Assembly (NCBI GenBank): GCA_000171875.1
Contig: ABHI01000004.1
Span: forward strand, 107,501-171,500
DNA: 64,000 nt
Direction: 5' to 3'
Source of the DNA: Flavobacteriales bacterium ALC-1
GTDB taxonomy: Bacteria; Bacteroidota; Bacteroidia; Flavobacteriales; Flavobacteriaceae
The notes below the pieces were generated by a model, which was not told where the DNA came from, searched no databases, and was given only the letters and a program-made list of their open reading frames with translations. Shown one piece after another: positions 16,480 to 24,561 of this stretch. Both the position numbers and the translations under genes were made by a program. The stretch's first letter is position 1; the number at the start of each line of letters is the position of its first letter.

Positions 16480-17520
16480 TTAATTTTCTTCGTTATAATT
16501 AATAGTAATATCTTCATCTAAATAGTCTGCTAAACCATCACTATTAGAATCAGCTATAGTAACTGTATTTATTGTAATAATACCATTATTCTCACTTCTA
16601 CTGGTTTCGTACTCATTAGTCTCTAAAGTCGGCTCTCCTTCGCCCATATTTGTATCAACAATATACTGTTTTGGCATTAACTCATCTGTAGTTGAAACAC
16701 CGTCACCATCATCATCAAAATCTATATAATTAGGAAAACCATCGTCATCAGTATCATCATTATTAACATCTAAATCCCCATCTAAATCTTCAATATGTGA
16801 AGGTAATTCATCTAAATCGTGATCTGCTTCATCATACTGTAATAATTCAAATTTAAAAATAAGATTGTCATAAGGTGATCCAGTAGTGATTCCGGAATAA
16901 TAAGCCAACCCAGATGGTAAGAACATGACTCCTAAACCAAAACCATTATAATTAACATTCCCATTGCCATCAATATTAAAATCCATTGCTGAATTAAAAG
17001 ATGGAATAACAAGTTGCCAACCTCTTATAGTTCCAAAAGTACTAATACTGTTACCAACTAAAGAGAGATCTATAGGTGTAGCTCTAGAATCAAAAATATC
17101 TCCATCAACAACAGAACTACCTTCATACCTCATACGTACAGCATCAGTAAATTTTGGAGAACCACCTTCTCCTTGGTTAATTCTTAATATATAATATTCA
17201 TAATCATAATCAAGAAATACAGTCGTATGTATTTCTATGTCATCAATCAATAATGTACTTCCACTTGGAACATCCTCACCTTCCTCTAACTCTGTTATAA
17301 CAATATCAGTATACTTATGATTAGTACCCGATTCAAAAAAACTAGAGTTATAATAATGTGTATTAAGATAATCTAATAAAGAATCTTTATCCTTAAGTTG
17401 CTGTACATCTCTATCCTCTTCCGTAAAAGTATTTGTCGGATCATCATCTTGTTCACAAGAAACAAATACAGCTACTAATGCTAATAAATACAGGCTAAGT
17501 TTTAAAGTTTTAATTTTCAT
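16480..17520 (-). CDS. FKBP-like lipoprotein with thrombospondin type 3 repeats
   Basis: A 346-residue lipoprotein: hydrophobic signal ending in FVSC with the lipidated Cys followed by EQDDD. An acidic patch in this place is the kind of signal that sends lipoproteins to the cell surface in Bacteroidota. An FKBP-type peptidyl-prolyl isomerase domain spans about 95-230 (MRYEGSSVVDGDIFDS, FGTIRGWQLVIPSF, FLPSGLAYYSG, LIFKFELLQY). After it comes a calcium-binding type 3 repeat region (DLDGDLDVNNDDTDDDG, FDDDGDGVSTTDE) and a short tail with another DSNSDGLADYLD. Likely a surface folding factor. The isomerase may be weak because several active-site aromatics are not obvious. Confidence 0.8.
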   Translation of the reverse strand: MKIKTLKLSLYLLALVAVFVSCEQDDDPTNTFTEEDRDVQQLKDKDSLLDYLNTHYYNSSFFESGTNHKYTDIVITELEEGEDVPSGSTLLIDDIEIHTTVFLDYDYEYYILRINQGEGGSPKFTDAVRMRYEGSSVVDGDIFDSRATPIDLSLVGNSISTFGTIRGWQLVIPSFNSAMDFNIDGNGNVNYNGFGLGVMFLPSGLAYYSGITTGSPYDNLIFKFELLQYDEADHDLDELPSHIEDLDGDLDVNNDDTDDDGFPNYIDFDDDGDGVSTTDELMPKQYIVDTNMGEGEPTLETNEYETSRSENNGIITINTVTIADSNSDGLADYLDEDITINYNEEN

Positions 17521-17652
17521 AGTATTTTTTATTATTCATATTCATCTACCACAGATATAATACGATGTTCATTATTGCTCAATAATTAGGCGCAAGATAC
17601 AATATATAATATTTTTGTGCCATAAGATTAACGTAGATTTTAGTTAAAATAT

Positions 17653-18021
17653 ATGCGAGTTGATAAATACTTATGGTGTGTGCGTTACTACAAAACGCGT
17701 AGTATTGCTACAAAAGCTTGTAAAAAAGGGCAAGTAAAGGTTAATGGTTCAGTAATAAAACCATCTCGAGAGGTTTACCCTACCGATAAAATTGAATTAC
17801 GAAAAAACCAGATCAGCTATAAATTAACTATAAATGATATACCTCCAAACCGTGTTGGAGCAAAATTAGTAGATATTTATAGAGTTGACACAACACCAAA
17901 AGAGGCTTTTGAAGCTCAAGAGCTTTTAAAATACAGTAAAGATTATTATCGTAAAAAAGGAACTGGACGACCTACTAAAAAAGATCGACGTGATATTGAT
18001 GATTTCTATGAAGAAGAATAA
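17653..18021 (+). CDS. S4-domain RNA-binding protein, Hsp15-like
   Basis: A 122-residue basic protein with an N-terminal S4 domain (MRVDKYLWCVRYYKTRSIAT, then CKKGQVKVNG) and a charged C-terminal tail (GTGRPTKKDRRDIDDFYEEE), the layout of HslR/Hsp15. In E. coli that protein rescues stalled 50S subunits carrying nascent chains. The end overlaps the start of the downstream methyltransferase gene by 14 nt, so the two are co-translated. Confidence 0.85.
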   Translation: MRVDKYLWCVRYYKTRSIATKACKKGQVKVNGSVIKPSREVYPTDKIELRKNQISYKLTINDIPPNRVGAKLVDIYRVDTTPKEAFEAQELLKYSKDYYRKKGTGRPTKKDRRDIDDFYEEE

Positions 18022-18598
18022 ACTTGATAGTGATTATTGGGAAGATCGGTATACTAAAAATAGTACTAGTTGGGACATTGGCTATCCTTCTACTCCAATA
18101 AGAACTTATATTGACCAACTTAAAGACAAGTCATTAAAAATTTTAATTCCTGGTGCTGGCAACAGTTTTGAAGCCGAGTATTTATGGAACTTAGGCTTTA
18201 AAAACATTTATATTCTTGATTTTGCTAAACAACCTTTAGAGAACTTTAAAAAACGTTTACCAGATTTTCCTGAGAATCAATTATTACATATAGATTTTTT
18301 TAAGCTAGACATTCATTTTGACTTAATATTAGAACAAACTTTTTTCTGCGCTCTAAACCCAAGTTTGAGGGAAAAGTATGTAGAGCAAATGCATCAACTT
18401 TTAAAACCAAAAGGAAAGTTGGTTGGTTTATTTTTCAATTTTCCACTTACAAAATCTGGACCGCCTTTTGGCGGAAGTCTTACTGAGTATCAATTCCTTT
18501 TTGATAAAAAATTTAAGATTAAGATTTTAGAAACTTCAATTAATTCTATAAAAGAAAGAGAAGGTAAAGAACTGTTTTTTATCTTTGAAAGTCCTTAA
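18008..18598 (+). CDS. thiopurine S-methyltransferase-like SAM methyltransferase
   Basis: A 196-residue methyltransferase starting MKKNKLDSDYWEDRYTKNST. The opening WxxRY...W.iGyPs is typical of the TPMT family. The SAM motif I region is ILIPGAGNSFEAEYLWNLGF and a second motif is NIYILDFAKQPLENFKK. The true substrate is unknown; bacterial TPMT relatives act on thiols, selenium or tellurium compounds. Upstream in-frame GTG (17990) and ATG (17999) codons exist, but the start at 18008 gives the usual N-terminus. It overlaps the S4 gene by 14 nt. Confidence 0.8.
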   Translation: MKKNKLDSDYWEDRYTKNSTSWDIGYPSTPIRTYIDQLKDKSLKILIPGAGNSFEAEYLWNLGFKNIYILDFAKQPLENFKKRLPDFPENQLLHIDFFKLDIHFDLILEQTFFCALNPSLREKYVEQMHQLLKPKGKLVGLFFNFPLTKSGPPFGGSLTEYQFLFDKKFKIKILETSINSIKEREGKELFFIFESP

Positions 18599-18693
18599 TG
18601 GGCGTTTGGCACAATTTGATTATTACCAACCTATATAACTAAGCTTCAAAACAGTTGCTTGTTAAAGATTTTAATATAGTAAAAAAGTATCTA

Positions 18694-19197
18694 ATGGCAT
18701 TAACCAAGAACACTATACTTAGTCATAAAGAAATTGAACACAAGATTAAACGCATAGCGTATCAAATCTATGAAAGTAATGTCAACGAAACGGAGCTTAT
18801 TATTGCTGGTATAGAAAGTAATGGTTACATACTAGCCAAGAAGATAAAAAACAATCTTGATAAAATCTCTTCAATAGAATCTTCGCTATGTAAGGTTAAC
18901 ATTAATAAATCTGAACCTACCAATCCTATCACAACATCTATTAAAAAAGAAGATTATACAAATAAATCTATTGTACTTATAGATGATGTCTTAAATTCTG
19001 GTAGCACATTAATTTATGGCATTAAGCATTTTTTAGATGTGCCTCTTAAGCAATTTAAAACAGCAGTATTGGTTAATCGCAATCATAAAAAGTTTCCTGT
19101 AAAAGCAGACTTTAAAGGTATTTCACTTTCTACGTCGTTGTATGAACACGTGCATGTTAATTTATCTAAACAACCTTATGAGGCTTATTTAGATTAA
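18694..19197 (+). CDS. phosphoribosyltransferase-family protein
   Basis: A 167-residue type I phosphoribosyltransferase fold protein. The PRPP-binding loop is IVLIDDVLNSGST (about 93-105) and an N-terminal strand ELIIAGIESNGYILA fits the family. The substrate (a purine or pyrimidine base, or a regulatory role as in PyrR) cannot be read from the sequence. ATG 18694 is preferred over an in-frame TTG at 18655, since the family begins near the first helix. Its 3' end overlaps the convergent aroK by 9 bp. Confidence 0.78.
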   Translation: MALTKNTILSHKEIEHKIKRIAYQIYESNVNETELIIAGIESNGYILAKKIKNNLDKISSIESSLCKVNINKSEPTNPITTSIKKEDYTNKSIVLIDDVLNSGSTLIYGIKHFLDVPLKQFKTAVLVNRNHKKFPVKADFKGISLSTSLYEHVHVNLSKQPYEAYLD

Positions 19198-19710
19198 ATA
19201 CATTAAAATTGCTTCTAGAATATCTTGCTTTGACATGTTATCTGTAGAGATAGTGTACTCTGCTTGGTTGTAATATTGTACACGCTCAAATAAATGCTTA
19301 CCAATAAATTCGGTGAGTTTATCTTCTGAGTTTAAATGACTAATTAAAGGTCTTTTATAGCGTTCTGTGAATAAGCGCTTAGACAAATTAGGAATTGATA
19401 GTTTCAAGTAAAACAACTCAACATTATAATTGTCAGTTAATAAGCCAATATTATTACCATAACAAGGTGTTCCGCCTCCTAATGCTAAGACTAAATCCTC
19501 AGAAGAATTAAGAAGTTCTTTCAAATATTCTGCTTCTTTCTTTCTAAAATATATCTCTCCTTTAGTTTCAAATATATCTGAAATTGCAGCCTTTTCATTG
19601 CTTACAATATAATCGTCTAAATCTAAAAACTTATAATTCAATACAGAAGCTAAATCATTACCGATTGTAGATTTTCCTGATCCCATATATCCCATTAAAA
19701 CAACTATCAT
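19189..19710 (-). CDS. aroK: shikimate kinase
   Basis: Phosphorylates shikimate at the 3-hydroxyl with ATP, the fifth step of chorismate synthesis. The 173 residues hold the Walker A GYMGSGKST (7-15), the substrate-binding DLDDYI, the arginine in EIYFRKKEAEYL, and LALGGGTPCY. Lid arginines are in TERYKRPLI. It is monocistronic as far as seen and convergent with the phosphoribosyltransferase gene, sharing 9 bp at the 3' ends with no terminator between. Confidence 0.94.
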   Translation of the reverse strand: MIVVLMGYMGSGKSTIGNDLASVLNYKFLDLDDYIVSNEKAAISDIFETKGEIYFRKKEAEYLKELLNSSEDLVLALGGGTPCYGNNIGLLTDNYNVELFYLKLSIPNLSKRLFTERYKRPLISHLNSEDKLTEFIGKHLFERVQYYNQAEYTISTDNMSKQDILEAILMYLI

Positions 19711-19784
19711 AAAGCTTACAATTTGATTATTAAACCTCTACGCTTATAGACCACAAAAAAACAAAAATTTAAATAAAAAAAGTA

Positions 19785-19814
19785 TTGTTTTATTAATTAA
19801 ACATTTTATATTTG
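19785..19814 (+). promoter_or_regulatory. tRNA-Lys promoter
   Basis: TTG (19785-19787), 19 nt, TATATTTG (19807-19814), then GCACCCTCG. The -7 box and following GCACCC are the same as at both rRNA promoters, suggesting a shared stable-RNA promoter class in this genome. Confidence 0.82.
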
Positions 19815-19839
19815 CACCCTCGTTAGAGAAAAACATTAT

Positions 19840-19912
19840 GACCAGTTAGCTCAGTTGGTAGAGCATCTCCCTTTTAAGGAGAGGGTCCTGGGTTCGAGCC
19901 CCAGACTGGTCA
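19840..19912 (+). tRNA. tRNA-Lys (anticodon UUU)
   Basis: The full cloverleaf can be drawn: acceptor GACCAGT / ACTGGTC, D arm GCTC...GAGC, anticodon stem TCTCC / GGAGA with loop CTTTTAA (anticodon TTT), T arm CTGGG-TTCGAGC-CCCAG and discriminator A. The 3' CCA is not encoded. Confidence 0.97.
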
Positions 19913-19913
19913 C

Positions 19914-19944
19914 AAAAAGTTAAGCAATTAAAGCTTAACTTTTT
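19914..19944 (+). terminator. intrinsic terminator between the two tRNAs
   Basis: A perfect 12-bp stem (AAAAAGTTAAGC / GCTTAACTTTTT) with a 7-nt loop and a T run begins 2 nt after tRNA-Lys. It should end most transcripts before tRNA-Leu. Confidence 0.8.
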
Positions 19945-19967
19945 TTTTACCTTTACTTACCTAAAAT

Positions 19968-20051
19968 GCGCACGTGGCGGAATTGGTAGACGCGCCAGCT
20001 TGAGGGGTTGGTGGACATTAGTCCGTGGAAGTTCGAGTCTTCTCGTGCGCA
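19968..20051 (+). tRNA. tRNA-Leu (anticodon GAG)
   Basis: Type II tRNA with a long variable arm. Acceptor GCGCACG / CGTGCGC, D arm GCG...CGC, anticodon stem CCAGC / GTTGG with loop TTGAGGG (anticodon GAG), T arm with GTTCGAGTC, discriminator A at 20051; CCA not encoded. It lies behind a terminator and shows no full consensus promoter of its own (only TACCTTTA near 19948), so it may depend on read-through from tRNA-Lys. Confidence 0.95.
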
Positions 20052-20184
20052 CTTTATTTCAAAATATTCTTTCTATTTTTAGATCATTATTACTTTATCT
20101 ACATTATTTTTTACTTAATTTTTGTTAATTCTAGTAATCTTATTGTTTTAAACCTTATTTTTGTTTAAACATTTTATAAAAAAA

Positions 20185-21084
20185 ATGAACAATATTAAGA
20201 ATCAGTTTAGCATAAAAGATCTCGAAAACCTTACTGGCATTAAAGCTCACACCATAAGAATATGGGAAAAACGTTATAATCTGCTTGAGCCTAAACGTAC
20301 AGACACCAATATTAGATATTACGACTTAGCAAGTTTTCAAAAACTACTTAACGTCAGTTACCTTAATAATAATGGTTACAAGATATCTAAAATCACTACT
20401 ATAGAAGAAGAAGATATTCCAAAATTAGTCAGAGAAATTGCTTCTAAAAATGATGCTGATGATCATGCCATAAATGCATTAAAATTAGCTATGTTAAATT
20501 TTGATCAAACGCTTTTTTATACTACTTACGAGTCACTTTTAAAGGAAAAATCATTTAAGGATATATTTTATGATGTCTTCATACCTATGCTAACCAATAT
20601 AGGTATGCTCTGGCAAACAGATACTATAACTCCTGCTCATGAGCATTTTATTACAACCCTTATAAGACAGAAAATATTAGTAAATACAGAAAACATACAA
20701 TCAAAACAAGATAATACGTCCAAGAAGACTTTTGTATTGTATTTGCCAGATAACGAAATACACGAATTAGGCTTAATGTTTCTTAACTACGAAATTGTTA
20801 GTCATGGTTACCATTCTATTTTCTTAGGACAAAGTATCCCTCTAGATAACTTAACAGATATCCAAAATTACTATGACGACATTACTTATGTCTCATATTT
20901 CACAATCAAACCAGAAAAAGAAAATTTAAATAAATACATCAGCCAATTCAATGATCTTATTCTAAAACAAAACAATTCAAAATTTTGGATTTTAGGACAA
21001 ATGGTTTCTCATTTAGATTTAGAAGATTTACCAACAGAAATAAGAACTTTTAATAGTATACAATCACTGGTTGAAGAACTTTAA
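20185..21084 (+). CDS. CarH/LitR-type B12-dependent MerR regulator
   Basis: A 299-residue light-responsive transcription factor. The N-terminal MerR winged helix (about 8-75) has FSIKDLENLTGIKAHTIRIW and ERYNLLEPKRT. It is followed by a helical domain with W143 and E153-H154, the Wx9EH motif that CarH uses to hold the adenosyl group, and by a cobalamin-binding domain with E191-I-H193-E-L-G196, the ExHxxG motif whose His ligates cobalt. All light-sensing residues of CarH are therefore present. In the dark AdoCbl-bound CarH represses carotenoid genes and light breaks the Co-C bond to release DNA; the crt genes follow directly. ATG 20185 is chosen over TTG 20161. I see no clear consensus promoter: TATTTTTG at 20156-20163 lacks a -33 at the right distance. 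Confidence 0.87.
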   Translation: MNNIKNQFSIKDLENLTGIKAHTIRIWEKRYNLLEPKRTDTNIRYYDLASFQKLLNVSYLNNNGYKISKITTIEEEDIPKLVREIASKNDADDHAINALKLAMLNFDQTLFYTTYESLLKEKSFKDIFYDVFIPMLTNIGMLWQTDTITPAHEHFITTLIRQKILVNTENIQSKQDNTSKKTFVLYLPDNEIHELGLMFLNYEIVSHGYHSIFLGQSIPLDNLTDIQNYYDDITYVSYFTIKPEKENLNKYISQFNDLILKQNNSKFWILGQMVSHLDLEDLPTEIRTFNSIQSLVEEL

Positions 21085-21093
21085 ACTTAATTA

Positions 21094-22551
21094 ATGAGTA
21101 AAACCATATCTATAATAGGCTCCGGGTTTTCAGCTTTATCGGCTTCATGCTATTTGGCAAAGTTTGGCTATGACGTATCTATATATGAAAAAAACGATAC
21201 TGTTGGAGGTAGAGCAAGGCAATTAAAAAAAGATGGTTTTACTTTTGATATTGGTCCAAGCTGGTATTGGATGCCAGACGTATTTGAAAAATTCTTTAAT
21301 GATTTTGGAAAGAGTACAAATGATTATTACCAATTAGACAAACTGAGCCCTGCATATAAAATTTTCTTTTCAGATGAAGTGATTACCATTGGAGACCATA
21401 TGGACCAAATCTGTGAAGAATTTGAACGTATCGAAAAAGGAAGCTCTAAACCCCTTAGGAAATTTATAGCACAGGCACAAGAACATTACAATATTGCCAT
21501 AAATAAAGTGGTACTAAAACCTGGTGTTTCCCCTTTTGAACTTGTAACTAAAGACACCATAACTAGAGTTGACAGATTCTTTAAAACCATAAGCTCAGAA
21601 GTTCGTAAAAAATTCAAAAACCCTAAGCTTATATCTACCTTAGAATTTCCTGTACTTTTTTTAGGAGCAAAACCAAGTCAAACTCCTTCGTTTTACAGCT
21701 TTATGAATTTTGCAGACTTTGGTTTAGGTACATGGCATCCAAAAGGAGGTATGTACGAGATTATAAAAGCAATGAAGAGCCTTGCAAAAAGTTTAGGTGT
21801 TTCAATACACACCAACAGTAATGTTGAAAAAATTAATGTTGAAAACGGAGAATCATCGGGCATCACTGTAAATGGAAAATTTATACCTTCTGATATTATT
21901 CTTAGTGGTGCTGATTACCATCATTCTGAAACCTTATTAGATAAAAATTACAGACAGTATAGCGAAGCCTATTGGGATAAACGAACATTTGCTCCTTCTT
22001 CTCTACTCTTCTACATTGGGTTTAATAAGAACTGAAAATATAGAGCATCATAATTATCTTGACACTAACTTTGAGTACATGCTGAAGATATATATGATAA
22101 TCCTAAGTGGCCAGAAAATCCATTGTTCTATGTTAACTTTCCTTCAATAACTGATATATCTATGGCACCAGATAATTGTGAAACAGGATTTTTTCTTATT
22201 CCAATTGCACCAGGATTAGAAGACACGCCAGAATTACGCCAGCAATATTTTGATATTATTATCAATAGATTTGAAAAAAGAACCAATCAGAGTGTTCAAA
22301 AACATATATTGTTTAAAGAATCGTTCTGTGTCAATGACTTTATAAGTGAATATAACTCTTATAAAGGCAACGCTTATGGTATGGCAAATACACTAATGCA
22401 AACTGCCTTTTTAAGACCAAAATTAAAAAGTAAAAAAGTAGATGGTCTATATTTTACAGGACAGTTAACTGTGCCTGGACCAGGTGTACCACCATCTTTA
22501 ATTTCTGGAAAACTAGTTTCAGAATTAATTCAGAAAAAAGAAAATATATAA
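21094..22551 (+). pseudogene. crtI: phytoene desaturase CrtI, frameshifted
   Basis: Converts phytoene to lycopene. The N-terminal part (21094-22032) has the FAD-binding start GSGFSALSASCYLAKFGYD and continues normally to FYIGFNK, then stops at TGA 22033. The C-terminal part (about 22078-22551) resumes with AEDIYDNPKWPENPLFYVNF in the same phase and ends with LYFTGQLTVPGPGVPPSLIS. The 14-15 residues between, ENIEHHNYLDTNFEY, are coded in another phase (22034-22077). Restoring the protein needs about 2 nt added near 22030-22034 and 1 nt near 22076-22078. Everything else looks full length (about 490 residues). Either the gene is freshly broken or the sequence has indel errors. It starts 9 nt after the regulator. 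Confidence 0.85.
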
Positions 22552-22561
22552 CTAAGAAAAT

Positions 22562-23401
22562 ATGAAATCACTTTTTGATAATGTTTCTAAAGAATGTAGT
22601 AAGCTTGTTACCAATGCTTACAGTACTTCATTCTCTATGGCTACTAAAATGCTATCGGATGTTATCAGGCAAGATATTTACAATATATACGGGTTTGTAA
22701 GATTCGCAGATGAAATTGTAGATACATTTCATGATTATGATAAGGAAAAACTATTCAAAAACTTTGAAGCCGATTTAGAAGCTGCATTAATAGATAAAAT
22801 TAGTTTAAACCCCATTTTAAATTCTTTTCAGGAGACTTATCATAAATATGGTATAGATAAGCATTTAGTGGATTCTTTTATGAACAGTATGCGTTTAGAT
22901 CTGCACAAAAAGGATTACTTAACTGAAGAAGAATACAGAGCTTATATCTATGGTTCTGCAGATGTTGTTGGGCTCATGTGTTTAAAGATTTTTGTTAAAG
23001 GTGATAAGGTTAAATATGAAGACTTAAAAGAGTCAGCCATGAGCTTAGGTTCAGCTTTTCAAAAAGTCAATTTTTTACGCGATTTAAAAGCAGATTTTGA
23101 AGATTTGAGTAGAACATATTTCCCTAATACTGATTTAAATCAACTAGACGAACCTTCAAAACAAGCAATTATCTCTGATATAGAAGCAGATTTTGCAAAA
23201 GGCTTAGATGGTATTAAACGCTTACCAATTGAGGCAAAGTTTGGTGTGTTTATGGCCTATCGTTACTACAATAAATTGTTAGATAAATTAAAAAAGACGC
23301 CAGCTTTAAAAATAAAATCTACCAGAATTAGAGTTCCTAATTACAAAAAGGTAGAATTATTGACTAGGAGCTATGTAAAATATCAATTAAATTTACTTTA
23401 A
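22562..23401 (+). CDS. crtB: phytoene synthase
   Basis: Joins two geranylgeranyl diphosphates head to head into phytoene, the first step of carotenoid synthesis. The 279 residues are full length and intact. Family features are YSTSFSMATKML, the first Asp-rich motif in YGFVRFADEIVD, and the second in QKVNFLRDLKADFEDLSRTYFP. It begins 10 nt after the crtI frame ends, in the same operon. Confidence 0.95.
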   Translation: MKSLFDNVSKECSKLVTNAYSTSFSMATKMLSDVIRQDIYNIYGFVRFADEIVDTFHDYDKEKLFKNFEADLEAALIDKISLNPILNSFQETYHKYGIDKHLVDSFMNSMRLDLHKKDYLTEEEYRAYIYGSADVVGLMCLKIFVKGDKVKYEDLKESAMSLGSAFQKVNFLRDLKADFEDLSRTYFPNTDLNQLDEPSKQAIISDIEADFAKGLDGIKRLPIEAKFGVFMAYRYYNKLLDKLKKTPALKIKSTRIRVPNYKKVELLTRSYVKYQLNLL

Positions 23402-23416
23402 ATTCATATAATTATT

Positions 23417-23865
23417 ATGCAAACTGTTTTTTGGATATTGATTTTTTTTGGAACATTTTTCATCATGGAATTTAATGCATGGTTTACACACAAGTATATT
23501 ATGCATGGTTTTTATGGAGTTTGCACAAAGATCATCATCATAAAGACCACGATAGTTGGTTTGAGCGTAACGATGCATTTTTTATTTTTTATGCTATTGT
23601 AAGCATGACTTGTTTTTACCTCTGGAATTATGAAAATATTTGGTTTTGTTTACCAATAGGCGTTGGAATAATGGCCTATGGTGCTGCCTATTTTATTGTG
23701 CACGATATTTTTATACATCAGCGTTTTAAAATGTTTAGAAATGCTAATAATTGGTATGCAAAAGGTGTTAGAAGAGCTCATAAGATACACCACAAACATT
23801 TAGGCAAAGAAGAAGGAGAATGTTTTGGTATGCTTGTAGTTCCATTTAAATACTTTAAAAAATAA
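23417..23865 (+). pseudogene. crtZ: beta-carotene hydroxylase CrtZ, frameshifted in a T run
   Basis: Membrane di-iron hydroxylase that would turn beta-carotene into zeaxanthin. All four histidine motifs are coded: HKYIMH, HKDHH, HDIFIH and HKIHH. The first lies in the frame starting at 23417 and the other three in the next frame. The switch is at GGTTTTTATGG (T5 at 23509-23513); one more T would give continuous HGFLWSLHKDHHH and a protein of about 149 residues, the normal size. As given, translation from 23417 stops at 23600-23602 after 61 residues. A homopolymer slip, real or technical, is the simplest cause. It overlaps nothing and ends 3 nt before the cyclase gene. Confidence 0.83.
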
Positions 23866-23868
23866 CAG

Positions 23869-24546
23869 ATGAACTATCTGTATTTACTGCTAGATTTAGG
23901 CTCTCTTTCCATACCGTTTATATTTAGCTTTCATCCTAAATTAAAATTCTATAAATACTGGAAATCTTTATTAATTTCTATCATAATCACCATGTGCATA
24001 TTTATACCTTGGGATGTGATTTTTACAAATAATGGCTTTTGGGGCTTTAATGAAACTTACTTTTTAAAGTACCGAATTTTAAATTTACCAATTGAAGAAT
24101 GGCTCTTTTTTATTTGCATTCCCTACGCTTGCGTGTTTACACATTTTTCACTTTTACATTATTTTCCTAACACAAAAGTTTCAGTAAAAAACACAAAGAT
24201 TATAAGTTATCTTTTATTAGGAATGTTGTCCATCACATTACTATTTAATTATAACAAATGGTACACGTTAGTCAATTTTACTTATGCCATTATTTTAATT
24301 TTATTGGTATTAAAATATAATATAAAGTTACTACAAGAATACTACTTAACGTTTATAGTAATGCTGATTCCCTTTTTTATTGTGAATGGTATATTAACTG
24401 GAAGTCTTATTGAAAATGAAGTGGTCTGGTACAATAATAATCAAAATTTGGGTGTAAGACTTTTCACAATTCCTATTGAAGATACTATTTATGCTTTTAC
24501 ATTAATTTTAACCAACTTGTACCTAGTAAAGCAATTAAAAAATTAA
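23869..24546 (+). CDS. lycopene cyclase domain protein (CrtYcd-like)
   Basis: A 225-residue membrane protein with about seven hydrophobic segments and two copies of the small lycopene cyclase domain. The first has FIPWDVIFTNNGFWGFN and PIEEWLFF; the second has NGILTGSLIENEVVWY and IPIEDTIYAF. This is the fused form of the CrtYc/CrtYd cyclase of actinobacteria, used in Bacteroidota in place of the flavoprotein CrtY. It makes beta-carotene from lycopene. Last gene of the carotenoid operon and intact. Confidence 0.88.
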   Translation: MNYLYLLLDLGSLSIPFIFSFHPKLKFYKYWKSLLISIIITMCIFIPWDVIFTNNGFWGFNETYFLKYRILNLPIEEWLFFICIPYACVFTHFSLLHYFPNTKVSVKNTKIISYLLLGMLSITLLFNYNKWYTLVNFTYAIILILLVLKYNIKLLQEYYLTFIVMLIPFFIVNGILTGSLIENEVVWYNNNQNLGVRLFTIPIEDTIYAFTLILTNLYLVKQLKN

Positions 24547-24561
24547 AGATAAAGACATTAT

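Noticed and set aside
17610-17617. TATTTTTG as a promoter for the S4-domain gene
   Set aside because: The nearest upstream TTG is 32 nt away, too far for the consensus spacing.
21994-22080. Programmed frameshifting in crtI
   Set aside because: Two shifts in different directions within 45 nt would be needed, there is no slippery heptamer, and the TGA context is not like the prfB site. Decay or sequence error is simpler.
23393-23578. Leftward frame opposite the start of crtZ
   Set aside because: Low-complexity shadow of crtZ; all four CrtZ histidine motifs support the plus strand.
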